Below are positions 39,810 to 41,525 of a stretch of 41,525 nt of DNA, one piece after another (within the stretch, counting starts at the first letter, position 1; each line of letters starts with the position of its first letter). The notes beneath the pieces were generated by a model, which saw nothing but the letters and a program-made list of their open reading frames with translations, was not told the DNA's origin and ran no database searches. Origin of the DNA: Bacillota bacterium (GTDB lineage: Bacteria > Bacillota > Clostridia > Oscillospirales > Ethanoligenentaceae); contig JAEWAU010000038.1 of NCBI GenBank assembly GCA_023391535.1, positions 1-41,525 of the forward strand. The letters run 5' to 3'. The position numbers and the translations under genes were made by a program.

Positions 39810-41014
39810 TGGATATTTCCCCTGCGCCGTTCCGGCTTTCCGCCGGCGCGGAAAAAATAAAAACGCTGCTCGTATTCGGCACGCGCCCCGAAGCCGTGAA
39901 GATGGCTCCGCTGGCGCTGGAGCTTGCGCGCCGCCCCGAATTCGACATGCGCCTGTGCGTAACGGCTCAGCATCGCCAGATGCTCGACCAGGTGCTCGAA
40001 ATCTTCGGCCTGAAGCCCGACCACGACCTCGGCATCATGAAGCCCTCGCAGACCCTCACGCACATCACCACCGGCGTGCTCGAGGGGATGATGGAGGTGC
40101 TCGCGGAGGAAAAGCCCGATATCGTGCTTGTCCACGGCGACACGACCACCACCTTCGCTGCCGCGCTGGCGGCCTTTTACGCGCGCATCCCGGTGGGGCA
40201 CGTGGAGGCGGGGCTTCGCACCTACGACATCTATTCCCCCTACCCCGAGGAGATGAACCGCCGCCTCACCACGCAGCTGGCGAGCCTGTATTTCGCCCCC
40301 ACGGCGCAAAACCGCGCCAATTTGGAAAGAGAGCACGCGACGGCGCCCGTCTTCGTCACCGGCAACACCGTGATCGACGCGCTCCGCTCCACGGTGCGCG
40401 AGGGCTACCGGTTCCACAGCGCGGCGCTTTCCGCGCTTCCCGCCGGGCGCCTGATTCTGATGACGGCGCACCGCCGGGAAAACCTCGGGGAACCGCTCCA
40501 AAACATCTGCCGCGCCGTGCGCCGCGTGGCGCAAACCCACCCGGACGTAAGCGTGGTGTACCCCGTGCACCTCAACCCGGCCGTGCAGGAAACCGCCCGC
40601 GCGGTTCTCGGCGGGGTGCCGGGCATCGTGCTCTGCGACCCGCTCGACGTGGACGACATGCACAACCTCATGGCGCGCGCCGATCTTGTCCTCACCGACA
40701 GCGGCGGCCTTCAGGAGGAAGCCCCGGCGCTCGGCAAACCGGTGCTGGTGCTGCGCACCGAAACGGAGCGCCCCGAAGCCGTGGCGGCCGGCACCGTGCG
40801 GATGGCCGGCGTGGAGGAGGAAAAAATCTTTTCCATGACGAGCCTGCTGCTCGACGACGCCGCGGAATACCGCAAGATGTCGCACGCCGCGAACCCTTAC
40901 GGCGACGGGCACGCCAGCGGGCGCATCGCGCAGGCGCTGCTTTACGCCTTCGGCCGCGGCGAAGCGCCAAAGGATTTCGTCCCCGCCCCGGGAGCCGGAG
41001 CCGCGCGGCAATGA
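39809..41014 (+). CDS. wecB: UDP-N-acetylglucosamine 2-epimerase (non-hydrolysing)
   Basis: Interconverts UDP-GlcNAc and UDP-ManNAc, the precursor of ManNAc-containing linkage units and wall polymers. The 401-residue GT-B-fold enzyme has LVFGTRPEAVKMAPL (21-35), VTAQHRQMLDQVLEIFG (51-67), LVHGDTTTT (107-115), GHVEAGLRT (130-138), TAHRRENLG, and TDSGGLQEEAPALGKPVLVLR near the donor site. All catalytic motifs are intact. The ATG at 39809 follows GGAAGG by eight bases. It overlaps the VanZ-like gene by four bases (ATGA). No ManNAc dehydrogenase or TagA gene is next to it, so the use of the product is open. Confidence 0.96.
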   Translation: MDISPAPFRLSAGAEKIKTLLVFGTRPEAVKMAPLALELARRPEFDMRLCVTAQHRQMLDQVLEIFGLKPDHDLGIMKPSQTLTHITTGVLEGMMEVLAEEKPDIVLVHGDTTTTFAAALAAFYARIPVGHVEAGLRTYDIYSPYPEEMNRRLTTQLASLYFAPTAQNRANLEREHATAPVFVTGNTVIDALRSTVREGYRFHSAALSALPAGRLILMTAHRRENLGEPLQNICRAVRRVAQTHPDVSVVYPVHLNPAVQETARAVLGGVPGIVLCDPLDVDDMHNLMARADLVLTDSGGLQEEAPALGKPVLVLRTETERPEAVAAGTVRMAGVEEEKIFSMTSLLLDDAAEYRKMSHAANPYGDGHASGRIAQALLYAFGRGEAPKDFVPAPGAGAARQ

Positions 41015-41487
41015 GCAAGAGGCGGCACACGCTGCTCTGGGTTCTTTTTATTCTTTACGCGCTGCTCATGCTCTACCTGCTGCTCGGGCAAAGGCAGGCC
41101 CGGAGAGGTTTTCCCGGATACGGCGGAACGCTCCGCGCGGATCTGAATCTCGTGCCGTTCCATACCATTCGGCAATACATCGTCTTCTGGGCGCGCGGGA
41201 TACGGGAGGGTAAGCCCGCCGATATCCGCATCGCCGCCGTGAACCTGCTCGGGAACGTCGTGATGTTCGTCCCGCTGGGGATTTTTCTGCCCGCCCTGTG
41301 GAAGCGGCTGCGCGTTTTCCCGCGGTTCCTGCTCTGCACGGCGGCGCTTGTGGCGGCGGTGGAAATCACACAGCTGTTCACGCTGCTCGGAAGTTGCGAT
41401 ATCGACGACCTGATTCTCAATCTGTTTGGGGCGTGCGCCGGATTCGGAATCTTCCGGGCCGTTCGCGCATGTGCAAAGAAACGCTGA
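41011..41487 (+). CDS. VanZ-like membrane protein
   Basis: The 158-residue product is a VanZ-family membrane protein with four helices. It shows the family pattern: NLVPFHTIRQYI (about 46-57), AAVNLLGNVVMFVPLGIFLPAL (about 75-96) and the C-terminal EITQLFTLLGSCDIDDLILNLFGACAGF (about 117-144), with its conserved Glu, Asp-Ile-Asp-Asp and Asn. Members confer low-level teicoplanin tolerance in some contexts; the biochemical role is unknown. Its ATG overlaps the epimerase stop by four bases (ATGA), so the two are co-translated, hinting at a wall-related job. Confidence 0.93.
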   Translation: MSKRRHTLLWVLFILYALLMLYLLLGQRQARRGFPGYGGTLRADLNLVPFHTIRQYIVFWARGIREGKPADIRIAAVNLLGNVVMFVPLGIFLPALWKRLRVFPRFLLCTAALVAAVEITQLFTLLGSCDIDDLILNLFGACAGFGIFRAVRACAKKR

Positions 41488-41502
41488 TTTCCGCTTTGGG
41501 GC

Positions 41503-41525
41503 GGGGGGGGGGGGGGGGGGGGGGG
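41503..41525. other. Poly-G run at the window end (probable artefact)
   Basis: The last 23 bases are all G. Two-colour Illumina chemistry calls absent signal as G, and assemblers carry this into contig ends. It is not supported as biological sequence. Confidence 0.85.

Noticed and set aside
41503..41525. G-quadruplex
   Set aside because: A pure terminal G homopolymer is better explained as a sequencing artefact.

Overview
The window is GC-rich DNA from a spore-forming, Gram-positive Firmicute, most likely a gut-type Clostridia of the Oscillospiraceae/Ruminococcaceae kind. The evidence is the conserved block yqfC-yqfD-phoH-ybeY-dgkA-era-yqzL-recO-mutS2, sporulation-type genes (yqfC, yqfD, ylbJ, a SpoIVFB-like M50 protease, a SpoVB-like flippase), an ABC-exported rhamnose-type surface polysaccharide locus, and Shine-Dalgarno sequences ahead of many GTG and TTG starts. 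No rRNA, tRNA, CRISPR array or transposase gene was seen. The last 23 bases are pure G and look like a sequencing artefact at a contig end.

Layout. 1-8.9 kb (minus strand): sporulation genes yqfC-yqfD, then phoH-ybeY-dgkA-era-yqzL-recO-mutS2 and a small membrane protein. 9.0-10.3 kb (plus): ylbJ, interrupted by an in-frame TAA. 10.3-11.9 kb: a short coiled-coil gene with a hairpin-rich 3' region and a decayed glycosyltransferase remnant. 11.9-14 kb: a TPR lipoprotein, a LysM protein, an unknown protein and a YkuK-like RNase H-fold protein. 14.3-18.1 kb: lipid/polysaccharide flippase, DedA, and an RlmI-like rRNA methyltransferase. 18.1-19.2 kb: aspartate carbamoyltransferase with a built-in PyrI-like zinc knuckle. 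19.3-35 kb: the surface polysaccharide locus. 35-38 kb: tpiA, pgk, trmL. 38.2-41.5 kb: SpoIVFB-like protease with an unusual SpoIVFA-like partner, UDP-GlcNAc 2-epimerase and a VanZ-like protein.

How the genes work together. The locus at 19-35 kb carries the full dTDP-L-rhamnose pathway (rmlA, rmlB, rmlC, rmlD), a Wzm/Wzt-type ABC exporter whose ATPase lacks the C-terminal glycan-binding domain, and six glycosyltransferases. One of these is a 905-residue GT2-GT4 fusion, and a 649-residue paralogue keeps only part of the second module. This is the expected toolkit for making a rhamnose-containing wall polymer on a lipid carrier and exporting it. The nearby epimerase could supply UDP-ManNAc for a linkage unit, which is an inference.

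The least explained signals are a dispersed family of roughly 80-110 bp intergenic repeats (six copies, mostly just beyond stop codons), two genes whose best ribosome-binding site points at a non-standard start codon (ACG, ATC), the ylbJ nonsense codon, and a SpoIVFA-like protein whose peptidase-like domain is replaced by a serine-rich tail.
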